DNA of 64,000 nt from assembly GCA_963383645.1 (NCBI GenBank), contig OY726563.1:41868331-41932330 (forward strand), read 5' to 3'. Each line of letters starts with the position of its first letter. Position 1 is the first letter of the stretch. The notes under the pieces were generated by a model. It was not told the origin of the DNA. It did no database searches and saw only the letters and a program-made list of their open reading frames with translations. The translations under genes and the position numbers were made by a program. The stretch comes from Muscardinus avellanarius. Taxonomy: Eukaryota; Chordata; Mammalia; Rodentia; Gliridae. This document shows positions 41,651 through 53,426 of the stretch, piece by piece.

Positions 41651-42165
41651 TGGAAAAAATGAAGCCATAAAGGAGACTAGAAGCCAACACAAGGTGAGCA
41701 TTAATCTCATTTTCAAGTGGGAAAGAACTTTCTAAGCACAAAACCAGAGACAGAAACCACACAAGACTAACCTACTTGACTGTATAAAAACATCATAGGC
41801 ATCACAAAAAACCATAAACAAATAGAAAAAGCAAATGAATTGGGGAAAATATTTGCTATATATATGGTATAACTGATAGACAGTTGATATCCTTCCAAAT
41901 AAAAAGCTATGGCAAATCAATTAGGAAAAAAGATGAACACCCTATTAGGATCAGGGACATGACCAGAAAACACCCGCAGAAGCACAAATGGCAATAAACA
42001 GTAAAAGTAGTAAAAGAATGCAAAGTTCAATAATATCATAATGTCTTTTCTTACCTGTTACATTGGAAAAGAACTTAAAAAAAGATAATTTCCACCCAAG
42101 ATTAACTTAAGTTGAGGAAATATGAATTTGCAGAGAGGATCAGAAACCTTTAAAATTGCACATCA

Positions 42166-42920
42166 TTTTTTTTTTTTGCAGTAATGGGGATGGAACCCAG
42201 GGTTATTTTACCTGAGCTACACTCCCTGCCCTATTTCTTTTATTTGAAATAGGGTCTCACTAAGTTGCAGGAGGACCTAAGTAGCTGGGACTGTGCTCAA
42301 ACCATGATCCTCCTGTCTCAGCCTCCCAAATGCTGGGATTTCAAGCATGTGCCACCATACCCGGCTTCCTATTTTTCATTCTTTATTTTGAAACAGGGTC
42401 TCATTGAGTTGCAAAGAGCCTTACTAAGTAGCTGGGGCTGTCTGCAAACCATGATCCTCCTGTCTCAGCCTCCCAAATGCTGGGATTACAAGCGTGAGCC
42501 ACCACACCTGGTAAATGCATATCCCTTTTCCCCAGCAACTCCATCATCAAGAATCCAAGGAACCAGTTAGGGATGTTTATGGGGAAAAATTAGAAATTAC
42601 CCAAATATCCAACAATTGGTACTGGGTCAATGTACCATAATTCATGCTGATGTGAGGACAGTCATGAAAGGTCATGTGTTCAAAGAATTTTAGGGGGCTA
42701 CAAAAATGCTACTAATTTCCGGGCGTGGTGACGCATGCTTGTAATCCCTGTGCTTGGGAGACTGAGACGGGAGGATCGCACAGGTTCGAAGCCAGCCTCA
42801 GCTACTTAGTGAGGCTCGCAGCAACGTAGTGAGACCCTGTTTCCAAATAAAAAAATATAAAATAGGTCTGGGAGTATAGCCCGGAGGTAGAAAGCCTCTG
42901 GGTTCACCCCTAGTACCACA
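42166..42920. repeat. Three SINEs between CNS1 and the FOXP3 promoter
   Basis: Minus copies 42166-42366 and 42367-42512. Young plus copy 42719-42915. The stretch 42,920-43,870 beyond is unique, with a purine-rich part at 43,340-43,550. Confidence 0.8.
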
Positions 42921-43874
42921 CACACAAAAAATGTTACGAATTGAGTAGAGCAGGAGCAAATTACTGTGCTAAGCTTGCAAGATGAACTCACTCCAGCCCT
43001 GAACAGCCTGCTCTCTTCCTGGACACAGAATATTTATATGCATACAATCCTGGGGTAGGACATCATACAGTTAAATTGTAGTTGACAATGGTGTGGGGTG
43101 GCCCCCAGGTGGGTCTTCTCTCATGGGATGCAAGTACAAGTTCAGTTAATTGCTTAGCCTAATCCAACAGCTTGAAATCCACCTGCTGCTCAGAGCAAAC
43201 AGAATTGATGACCATTCACATATAGTGTAAATGTCCTCAGCAATGTTATTAGTAATTGCCAGCTGTATACACATCTCTGTGCTGGATTCTGGGTGGAAGA
43301 GGGCTAGAGACATGTTGGGAAAGGGATGGAGGAAAAGCAATAGATGTACGGTGGCCAAGATGGAGGCGACAGACAGGGGTGGTGGCGGTCAGAGCCTAGG
43401 AAAGACAGAGGGATAGAGAACCTAAGTTCATGGGAGACAGATGTTGAGTGAAAGAGAGGGTCAGAGAAACAGAGAGGGCAAGTCAGGATGGGCAGAGAGC
43501 CAGCAAGGGACGGAAAGCATTGAGAGGGCAGAGACGAAGAGAGATGCATTTAAAATTTCTATTTACACCTGAATGGCATTTCAAGATGTTCAAAGCACTG
43601 AAATCCACAGATGGGCTGTTGATATATTTAAAATTCCTAACCATCTGTGTATCAATTGATCAACTTATTTATCTTTGTCCCTGCCCAAGCATCGATTAGG
43701 TACTTCACGTATGACTCTTATTATTATTATTTTTAAAAGACCTTACCTGGCTAGTCTCACAGTAGCTGGGTGCATGTCACTGTACTGCAGCGCCCCTGAC
43801 CCCCCAAGTGCCTACCTCCCTTCCATCTCCTCCATCGGTGCCCACATCTGGTGCAGGAGAGCAGGGACACTTAC

Positions 43875-44037
43875 CTTGGTCCTTGGTGAAGTGGACTGAC
43901 AGAGAAGGATCAGCCTGGCTTGTGGGAAACTGTCACATATCAAAAACAACTTTGCTTTTATACCGAGAAGAAAAACCACGGCGTAGAAGCCGCAGACCTC
44001 TCTCTTCTAATAATCCAAATTTTTTTTCGATGAGTGT
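43875..44037 (-). other. FOXP3: FOXP3 non-coding first exon (exon -1)
   Basis: Minus-strand sequence closely matches the 5' UTR of human FOXP3 mRNA as I recall it: AAAATTTGGATTATTAGAAG, then a TATAAAAG element, GTTTCCCACAAGCCAGGCTG and CAGTCCACTTCACCAAG. The first usable donor is gtaagt at 43874, seven bases later than the human junction, because an extra GACCAAG follows CACCAAG. The 5' limit is set by analogy with the human mRNA start. Confidence 0.75.
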
Positions 44038-44075
44038 GTATGCTGATAATCATGGGGTGGGGGGGTTTCTCATAG

Positions 44076-44123
<48 letters not shown>

Positions 44124-44300
44124 TTGCTTCTTCTCGATTATGAGACTTAAACGGAAATTTTGAAATTTTGGGTTTTTTCTTTGCCCTTTACGAGTCATCT
44201 GAAAATATGATTTCTTCCCCTCATCACAGAGGTGAGAGGTATCAATGAGATAACAGGGCTCATGAGAAACCACAGTTTTTTAAACAAAAGTGTGTACAGT
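43930..44300 (-). promoter_or_regulatory. FOXP3: FOXP3 proximal promoter
   Basis: TATAAAAG is at 43962-43955. Upstream lie a 42-base (CT)n tract (44080-44121), an AP-1-like CGAGTCA near 44189, AT-rich GGAAA/TTTCC NFAT-like cores, and AACCACA (about 44266-44272), a RUNX site on the minus strand. The human core promoter is known to use TATA, NFAT/AP-1 and RUNX elements; matching individual sites here is inference. Confidence 0.7.
44080..44121 (+). repeat. (CT)n microsatellite at the FOXP3 promoter
   Basis: Pure CT run immediately upstream of the predicted FOXP3 start, polypurine on the gene strand. Confidence 0.95.
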
Positions 44301-45054
44301 CAGAAAAAATAGAGGAAAAGAATTCAAATCACAGAGGCATCCTGAGGCAGGCAGACAGCACCGTGTGTGCAAGAGGATATTTGAGGGTGTCTGGGTTAAG
44401 AAAAATGGAATTCTAAAAAAATAAATAAAAAAGAAAAAAAGAAAAAAAGGAAAAGAAAAATGGAATTCTGAAGCTCTGTGTGAGGCAAGGAAACACCAGG
44501 GAGAATAGCGCTGGGTTTCCAGAGGCTTTACCTAGCTCCATGCCTCAGTTTCAAACCTCTTTGGTAAAAGTGATATGGTCACCATTATTCATGCTGACCA
44601 GAGAGGAAAAACTCTTGAAACCCCTGCAGCCCTCCTTCCCATCAAGGATGATGGGTGTCTAAGGTACTTCATGGAGGGAAAAAAAAGGACATCCACTTTT
44701 ACTCCCCAAAATTCAAAGAATTGAAGAGTCTGAGAATTGCTGGCTCCCAGAATCCACTGAGTGGCACCAAGTAAGGGTAGGGAGGAAAGTCTCGCCTCAT
44801 TACACCCTAGAGCTCAAGATTTCTGATCCAGTGTCCGCTTACTGGAAAAGTCCCAAGCAGGCCCCCTCCCCATTCCCCCCTTTCATCTGCACCTGATCTC
44901 ACAAAGAAGCTTGGAGGCCCCTAGGGACCCCAGCCCTCTCCTGTCAGAAGCAACATAGCTAATGATTCTGATGTCCTCAGCCTGCATGAGAAAAGGCCCT
45001 CCTCCAAAGCCCCCATTGCCAAGGATTAAGATTTCCAAATATCTGTCATCATCC

Positions 45055-45490
45055 TGGTTGCTGACATTTATCTGGCTTTTTCCACGTGTCAGACATAGTA
45101 CTGCATTGTTCTTACAGACCATTGTGTCCCATCCTCGTCAGAGCCCTCTGTGATCCATCTTTTCATGACTGTATCGCTGTAATACAGATGGGTAAAATGG
45201 AGGCATGGAGTGGTCGGGAACTTGCCCAAGATCACAGAGCTGCCAAGTGAGGGTCCTCTTCTCCTTAATGTTTGGCTTTGAAACCCTCAGTTTCAGCCGG
45301 GCATATTTGGTACATGCTTGTCATCCCAGTACTTGGGAGGCTGAGACAGGAGGATTACAGGTTTGAGACTAGCACCAGCAATTTAGTGAGTCTCTCAATA
45401 ACGTAGTGAGGCTGTTTAAAAAAAATAAAGTAGATATGGGGGTATCGCTCAGAGGTAGAATGTCCCCGAGTTCAATCCCTAGTATTTCCT
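45055..45490. repeat. MIR and B1-dID SINE upstream of FOXP3
   Basis: Minus MIR 45055-45255 (gatgggtaaaatggaggcat, atcacagagctgccaagtga). Plus SINE 45297-45490. Confidence 0.7.
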
Positions 45491-45499
45491 CCCCTGCAA

Positions 45500-47450
45500 A
45501 AAAAAATAGAAACCCTCAGTTTCCTTGATGATGATAGTCTCAGGTTTTGAATGCTAGGAGGCGATGACAGAGAGGTTCTGGCATTTGAAGACTTGTCCGG
45601 GGTCTTGAGGCTTGTAGGTCTGAAGGTTGTCCAAGCTCTGGCAGCTGCATTTCCTCACTTCTGTGTACATACCCTCTGTCCACCCACTGGTCACCATGGG
45701 AGAGCAGCCTTAGGGTTTCTCCTGACATTGCTGAGACTCCCGGTCCGTCCCCAGTTCTCCAGCATCTTGCATGTCCAAGGGTTCTAGTCATCTGACGTCC
45801 ACTTCAACCTTTCTGCAACACTGCCTTTAGGCCTGGGGAAGAGAAATTACAAACAGCTTTTTATTCACATGATATAAATCTAGAGGCAAAGACCCACCCC
45901 CTTTACCCCTCTGCCCCTGTTCCTCCCCTCCCCTTCTAAGCCTGCAAGAAAAGGAGAGTATCTTTCCTTGACTTGCCTTTCTAAAAAAGCCCAGAGTGGG
46001 CCTGATGGTCTGATTTTGTGAAGAGAAAAGAAAAAAAAGACCTTAAAAAATCAGCCAGCAAACAGAAAAGAAAAAAAAAAACACCCAACCCTCCCTACCA
46101 TTAGTTCAAAACAAAACTTTCACTGGTTGGGGCTTCTGAGGCTGTGGGACATGTCTAAAATCCAAAGATGACTGCTGTGTGTACTGGGGCCAGGGGAGAT
46201 GCCGAGGTAGAATGAGGTCCTCCCAGCCTGGAAGTCTGCAAGAACCCTGTGGGACAGCAGGTGCTTAACAGATGTTGCCTGTGGGAGGGAGAGAGGGAGG
46301 GTGTGAGAACACACTTGTCAAGAAGGAGCCTTGGGGAGCTCACTGTAGGGATGTCCCTAAGGTGAATGACCCCATTCCCTATGGACTTGGGTCTCAATCT
46401 TTGTGTCTCTGGTGTAATTTAAACCAGGCCAGTTCTAGAAGCTGAGGCCCCATTCCCTGTCCTGGCATCTGTCTCCTCCTAGAAGAGGGAGCTGTTTTTC
46501 TCTATGAGGGTCTGAGGTGTGGGCTGCATCCTCTGTGTACCTTCTCCCAACCAGTGCTCTCTTATACACTCTATGGAGAGACTGGCTGGAGAGATGGAAT
46601 AAAAGATGAGTGAAGGTGGTGGCCCAAAGGGTCCTAGGAGGCCACTTGAGTTGGGCCTGCAGTGTGTGTGGGCTGATGCTACTGCTGCTGAAAGCTAGGA
46701 TTTTTACAGAATGAGGGTTGTGGTGGTGGTGGGGGGGGAGCAAGGGACAAAGGTCACTACTTCCTCTCTCTACTGGACTATATCCTCTTGCAGAGAAGGA
46801 TTCTGGGAAAGGGGATCAGCAGAGTTGGGAGTTGGGGAAGAATGGCAGGATTAAACAGGGGGAGAAAATTTGAAGGAGGTGAGGGAGGGAGTCATGTAGT
46901 TATTTGCTGAACTCTAAAGTGCAAAGGCCCTGAGGTGAGAGTATAGCTGATATGTACGAGGAGGCTAGTGTGCTTAAAGTGGACTGGGTGTGAGGATGAG
47001 GGATAGAAGTTGAGGTCAAAGAGGGGACTAGTGGGCTTTGACCATGCGGGATCTTGTAGGTATCATAAGGGCTTTGGCTTTTACATTGAGTGAGGAGGAA
47101 GCTGTGGGAGGGTGTGAGAAGAGAGACTTAAACTGTCCTAGGATTTAACAGAATCTCCCCTGATTGCCAAGTCTGGAATGGAGTGCAGGGTAGAAGGGTG
47201 GAAGTAGGAGGACCAGTGACCAGCAAGGGGGGGGGGCTACTGTTGTAGTCCAGGTGACTGGAGATGGTGCTGCTAGTGGAGGTAGTAGTGAGAGGGTGAA
47301 CTTGAAAAATATTTTGAGCAGAGAACTCAAAGGATTTGCTAAAGAATGAGAGTCTGGGGGGGCTGATCAGGACACAGACTGTGCCCCAAGTGGGTGGGTA
47401 GGATGAAGTCCTTGGGCTGCTCACCAGCTTGAACTTTCAGGTGAGAGAAA
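45500..47450. other. Unique non-coding sequence upstream of FOXP3
   Basis: About 1.95 kb without SINEs and without a credible coding exon. A-rich patches lie at 46030-46085. Nothing else recognisable is seen. Any regulatory role would need alignment to show. Confidence 0.5.
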
Positions 47451-47454
47451 AAAA

Positions 47455-47935
47455 GCCCAATGTGGTGGACATGCCTGTATTCCCAGTACTTGGGAGGCTA
47501 AGACAGGTCTGCAGGTTCAAGACCAACTTTAACAATGTACCAAGACTCTCAGCAACCTAGTGAGACCCTATTTAAAAAAAAATAAAATAAGGCTGGAAGT
47601 GTAGCCCAGAGGTAGAAGTCCTCTGGGTTCCATCCCCAGTGCAAGAAAAAAAAAAAGGTTGGGGATATAGCCTGGAGGCGGAATGCCTAGGTTCAGTCCC
47701 CAGTAGCCCATCTCTCCAATGAAGTTCTTTTTTGTGGTACTGGGGATAGAACCCAGGGATATTCTACTTCTGAGCTACATTCCCAGCCCTATTTTTAGTC
47801 TTTAGTTTGAAACAGGGTCTTACTGAGTTGCAAAGGGCTAAGTAGTAGCTGAGCCTGTCCTTGAACCTCAATCCTCCTGTCTCAGCCTTGCAAATGCTGT
47901 GATAACAAGAGTGCACCACCATGCCTGGCAAAGTT
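47455..47935. repeat. Two B1-dID SINEs
   Basis: Plus copy 47455-47660 with an extra ID half. Minus copy 47728-47930, bordered by aagttct on both sides. Confidence 0.75.
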
Positions 47936-48490
47936 CTATTTTAAGATCCTACTATTTCATGATTTTTCCATAACTTGTAGGGGAACAAATTCCTTCCCAA
48001 CTCATGATCTTATCCTGGTCTTAGATATGAAGAGGAGAGGCTGGTGGTGGAGGGGAGAGGAAATTGCCTCCCTCCTAGAGATGCAGTGAGGGTTACATAA
48101 CAGCATGCTGGGAACCTGGCATAGGGTAGGTGCTCAGTAAATTCTCCCAAGAAAGAGGAGGAATCTATGAATGGTCATGTTCAGTTGATGGGAAGCTGTT
48201 TATTTTCTACAGGAGGTGAGACTTCAAAGGGAGAGTGAAAAGAATTCACTAGATGGAGGAAGCAGAAGGAATAGCACTCTTAGGAAAGGGAACAGTAGGA
48301 GTAAAGATGGAAACAGAAAGAAGGGTACTGAGGTCACCGTGGGGCGAAAAGTATTGCACTGGGCAAGAAGGACAGGGCTTTGATTTGTGGTTACATGTCG
48401 CCTGTGTCTATAAACGTTCCCAATCACCTTCTGGCGGCATGCGGTCAAGCTATGTTTGCTGAGCTGAAGTTAGAAAAAGCTAACCCTTCA

Positions 48491-49245
48491 AAAATTTCCA
48501 TTTTCAGCCGGGCATGGTGGCGCACGCTTGTAATCCCCGCGCTTGGGAGGCAGAGACAGGAGGATCGCGCAGGTTCGAAGCCAGCCGTTCGCGCCGGCTT
48601 AGGAGACCCTGTTTCCAAATAAAAATGTAAAAATAGGTCTGGAAGTGTAGCCCGGAGGTAGAAGGGCTTCCAGGAACCCCAGTACCACCAAAAAAAAAAT
48701 TTCCATTTTCCTTCTTGGAAAATTGGTGACAAATCCTGGAGACTTCTAAGAATCAATTAGAGACATTATGGGACAAAAGGGACAATCAGCAACAGTGACT
48801 TCTGCTTTTTTTTTTTTTTTTTTTTTGGTGGTACTGGGGTTCCTGGAAGCCCTTCTACCTCCGGGCTACACTCCCACGGGCTACACTCCCAGACCTATTT
48901 TTTAACTTTACGTGGAAACAGGGTCTCTTAAGCCAGCGAGGCTGGCTCCGAACCAGCGCGATCCTCCTGTCTCTGCCTCCCAAGCGCGGGGATTACAAGC
49001 GTGCGCCACCACGCCCGGCTGTGACTTCTGCTTTTTAAAGCCTCATTGGGAAGGTGGGCGTTGGCGGTGCATGCTTGTAATCCCAGTACTTGGGAGGCTG
49101 AGACAGGAGGATCGCGCAGGTTCAAAGCCAGCCTCAGCTACTTAGTGAGTTTTTCAGCAACTCAGTGAGACCTTGTTTCCAAATAAAGTATAAAATAGTG
49201 TAGCCCCGTGGTAGAGAGCCCCTGGGTCCCAATCCCAATATCACA
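48491..49245. repeat. Three young SINEs, two with long perfect duplications
   Basis: Plus copy 48506-48695 flanked by aaaatttccattttc (48491-48505 and 48696-48710). Minus copy 48811-49020 flanked by gtgacttctgcttttt (48795-48810 and 49021-49036). Plus copy 49050-49245. Confidence 0.92.
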
Positions 49246-49369
49246 CAAAAAAGTAAAGATTTTGGGGTACAGTCTAGGCCTTCAGGGACTTTGGGCATTT
49301 CTGGGATTGGCAATGGGGGGGTACCTGGACGATTAGGGAGAAGGCAAATCCATTCTTCAGAGGAATAGT

Positions 49370-50349
49370 TTTCCTATTGGCTGCCTGCATTTTATGGTTT
49401 TGCTGTGCGACCACCCAAAAGCCCAGGCTCAGTCTCTGCCTAGTACAATCCTCTCTAGACTCCTTATTGGCTAGTCACTCCTTCCTTCATATCACCTACA
49501 ACGCCCCCTTCGACTCTGCTCTCTCGTCTTGCCTCCAAATCTTCCCTCCGTCCGGAGACACTATACAGCCTCAGCATTGGGTAATCCCACACTAGCACTG
49601 CCTCTGAAGTTTTACCTTGGCTTCCTCATTGGCTATCTGCCATCTCTCTTCCTCGCTCCTGCTTCCATACTCCATCCCCACTGGTTCGGCCCTAAAAGTC
49701 CCGCCTTTGTGGCCTCTGTATTGGTTAGTTCCGCCAGAGCTCCACCCCTTGAAGCCGTAGTGCAAGCTCACAAGAATCTCCATTGGCTCAGCGCTACCAT
49801 TATCGTCATCTTCCCTCTACGTCAACCGCGCGCGGCTCCCAATAGGCTGTGCTCTGTCTCTAGCTTACGTCCAACCGCCTACGCAACCTGCGGATCTCCC
49901 ACTTTTCGGACCTCTGGGTTCGCTCCCTCTTACCCCCCTTCCATCTCCTGTAGCTATTCCACTTTAGCCATTCCATTTTCCCCGCTGTCCACTACATCGC
50001 TCCCATTCAGACTCCCCTATCAGCTGTCCTAATTCTGCTCTCTGACTCCTGGTCCCGCACCACCCCCGCTCTGGCCTCCCCATTGATTCTCCGACCATCC
50101 CGCCTTCCACACCGCCCACTCTCCAGCATCCCTATTGGTCGTGTGTTTCTCCTGCTCTCCATTCACCACCTACGTCACTCACGCGCAGCCTCCTATTGGC
50201 TCTCTGCTGTACCTGTCTTCATTTCGCCGCCTACGGCCCCCGTGAGCCGTACCCCCCCTCGCTGGCCTTCTCATTGGCTGCACGCCCCTTCAGGCCCTGC
50301 CCCCGCCGGTCCCGCCGCCGGTGCCGTCGGTGCCGCCGCGGCCGCCGAT
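49370..50349 (+). promoter_or_regulatory. PPP1R3F: PPP1R3F promoter region with CCAAT-box array
   Basis: SINE-free, pyrimidine-rich sequence rising in CpG density toward the gene. Nine ATTGG (inverted CCAAT) boxes lie at 49376, 49466, 49576, 49628, 49720, 49782, 50134, 50195 and 50273, and one forward CCAAT at 49839. TACGTCA/C CRE-like sites sit near 49819, 49865 and 50171. No TATA is seen. NF-Y is the expected CCAAT binder; its use here is inference. Confidence 0.7.
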
Positions 50350-51370
50350 ATGGCGCGCACGGCCCCTGTGGAGCCCCCGCTGCGGCATCCCGCGCCTCCT
50401 TCGCCGGCCGCGGGCGAGCCCCGCACCTCGGTCGAGGCGGCGGTGGCTCCGCGGAGAGTGCTGTTTGCCGACGAGGCCCTGGGGCTGCCGCTGGCGCAGC
50501 TGCGCCGCTACCGGCCGTGGGGCGGGCCCGGGGCGGGCAAGATGGCGGCGGCGGCGGCCGGGCAAGATGGCGGCGGCGGCGGCGGCGGCGGGGCTGAGGA
50601 GGACGACGATGGCGAGGATGGGGATGAAGGGGAGGAGGAAGAGGAGGCCTTTCCTGAGCCCTCGCCGCTGTGCCCCGTCCCTGCTGGCGGGGGGTTTTAC
50701 CTGGTGCCCACATTTTCGCTGCCGCCTGCACCGGGCCGTCTGGAGCGCTTGGGGCGCGTCATGGTGGAGCTGGAGGCGCTGCTGCCACCTCCCGGAGCGG
50801 TTCCCGGGGGTACCGGGGTGTGGGTGCCTGGGGGGCGCCCGCCGATGCTGCGCGGGTTGGTACGCGTGCTGAACCGCTCCTTCGAGAAGGCGGTGCACGT
50901 GCGGGCCTCACACGACGGCTGGGCTTCCTTCTGCGACCACCCAGCGCGCTACGTCCCGCGCAGCCCGCCTGGGGCAGGATCGGGAGGAACAGGAGCAGGA
51001 GATCCCATCCTGGATCTGGGGCTTGGCCTGGGCCCCGGCCAGGTGTCTGCTTCCTCGCCCGACGACGGCGGCCGCACTGACCGCTTTGCCTTCCAGCTGC
51101 CCTTTGCTGAGGGCGCTGGCGATGGGGCGCGCCTCGACTTCGTGGTGCGCTATGAGACCCCCGAGGGCACTTTCTGGGCCAACAACCACGGCCGCAACTA
51201 CACAGTCCTGCTCCGGATCGCACCCGCTCCCACACCCACTGATGCCGAAGGGCTGTTCCAGCAGCTGCAGCAGCTGGAGCCACAGCCTGAGTGCCAGGGT
51301 CCCGTGGAGGCTGAGGCCAGGCAGCTGAAGAGCTGCATGAAGCCGGTGAGGCGCAGGTAATGTCTGCCAG
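49790..51370. other. CpG island over PPP1R3F promoter and exon 1
   Basis: CpG and GC content rise sharply from about 49.8 kb and remain high through the first coding exon, in contrast with CpG-poor flanks. It includes GGC and GCC triplet runs. Judged by eye, not computed. Confidence 0.85.
50350..51356 (+). CDS. PPP1R3F: PPP1R3F exon 1 (coding part)
   Basis: Residues 1-335 with the RVLF docking motif and the whole CBM21 domain. Ends [10 protein letters not shown] with a split Arg codon; donor gtaatg. The poly-Gly run (8 residues, about 74-81) is longer than I recall in human. Confidence 0.97.
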
Positions 51371-53382
51371 CGCCACCTCCGCCAACTTAGGGCTGTATGT
51401 AGAATAGAGGGCAAGCATCCCGGCCCAGGAGCCCATCTGCTCTTCAGGACAGGGAGGCGGGTGCAGTCAGTCAAAGAGTAGTGAAGGCCAAACATGTGCT
51501 AGTCACTTTTAATTACTGGGGGTTTCATTCATTTACTGAGTTCCACTGTAAGACCCTTAACAAGACAGACATTTTCCCTTTTCTCAGGATCATATGAGGC
51601 TCCAGTGGGAGTCAGTTTGGAAAAGCAAGCAAGCAAACAGATAAGATAAATAGGGATAAAGTTAGCTGCTGAGAGGAAAGGAGAATAAAAGGGATATATA
51701 TTGGGAGGGGATAGCTGCTTTAGGTATGGTGTTCAGGGAGAGCCTTTGAGGTGAGTCTAGGCAATCAGGAAGAATTATGGGGGGGAGGGGAATGGCAAGT
51801 ACAAAAGTCTTGAGTCTTGAATGAGCTTGATGTGAATGATGGACAATGTGCTAGAGTGGCTAGAACTGTGGCAACATAATGGTATGGACCAAGGGCCTTG
51901 TAAATGGGGGGGGTAGGGAATCTTTTTTTCCATCTGAAAGCAGGAAATCAGGGTTCCAGAGGTGGAGAAACTGTTTGAGGAAGTGATGGCACCTGGAGTT
52001 TTGATACAGCCATATCTGACCTTGAAGCCTGTGAATGTTCTGTATTGTTTGTTATGTTCTAATACAATATGAGGCATCCTGCAGAGTTGAGGGGCTGAGG
52101 CCAAGGCCATCCTGTCAGAGAAGCAGTGGTTTGGACAGAGGCAGAAACAGATGGAGAGTTGACTTGAAGCTCATGTTTCTTGTTTTTGGCCACACCTTCC
52201 ACAACCATACAAGGGTTGGGGAAAGCCAGTTATACCCTGGGAGACCCTGACAAAGCTTTTCCTAGGTTTCCTCTTTCATGCTATGAGGTTTTGAAGGACA
52301 GCTGCTAGGCCTGATTCTTTGTGTGGTCATCTAAATCTAGTCTGCCATCCTTAGATCCTTCCTGAAGTGCATACATTTCCCTGCTCTTGGGAGGACTGTA
52401 AGTGGGGATGGGAAAATGCTTTTTTTGGACCTTGTGTGTGCTTGATTAGAAGCTGCTGGCTGCAGCAAGATGTTTGTGGATCTGCTGGTCCTGGTAAGGC
52501 CTTGGGCTGTGAATGGTTCAGAAAGGTCAAGCTCTTATCTGGCATGCTTGTGCACGCTCATAATCTCAGTGACTTGGGAGGCTGAGGTGGGAGGATCACT
52601 TGAGCCTACAAGTTCGAGATCAGCCTGGGCAAAATAGTGAGACCATGGCTCAAAAAGATTACCAAGAAATGGCTAGCTCTTGGCTGGTGGACAGATGTGT
52701 CTGAGTAAGTGAGCAGGCAGGCAAACACCTGCTTATCAACCTGTGAACTCCGTGGCTCGAGTAAAGGAGGTAAGTGGCATGGCTGACTTTATAGCCTTGA
52801 ATGAATTCTGGCATCAGAATGCCTGGGATCAAATCCCAGCCTTGCCACTTACTGGCTTTGTCACCTTAGCCAGCTCATTCACCACAACTGTGCCTTAGGT
52901 GACTGTACTCTCATCCGAAAAACAGGTAATTGTGGCACCTGCTTCACAGGATATGAGTAAAAGCTTTCAGAACTGATGTTGGTTCAAAGTAGTGCCATAG
53001 AGATGTTAGCTAGTATTATTATTTAGGTACAGTTTTCTGAATTTCCCTCCTAAATTCGGCTCTGCCCATCAGCTGTGTGTCCTTGCCTCAGTTTACTCAT
53101 CTGCTAAAGGGAAATGACAGTCATGCTGTGTGGTTGAGTTGGATGCAGCAAAGGTGGGCAAGTTAACAGGTGTGGTGGTACCTGCAAAAGGGAACAGTGG
53201 CCAGCATTTCCTGATCTCTGCAGAGAGCCAGGTCCATTTGCTCTTTGAGGCCAGCTCTGCATGCTTTGTGGTGCAGATATTGTAGTTATCCCCATTTAAG
53301 GAGGGGAACAAGGAGCTCAGAGAGGTGAAACAGCTTGTTCAGTTTATCAGCTAGTGGATGACAGGACCAGGGAAGAAATGCT

Positions 53383-53426
<44 letters not shown>

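Noticed and set aside
50083..50349. In-frame ATG 89 codons upstream of the PPP1R3F start
   Set aside because: The stretch lies in the promoter with CCAAT boxes. Conservation and good Kozak context favour [10 protein letters not shown] at 50350.
50231..50898. Long Arg/Pro-rich ORFs on both strands of PPP1R3F exon 1
   Set aside because: Shadows of the GC-rich exon. The true frame matches PPP1R3F throughout.
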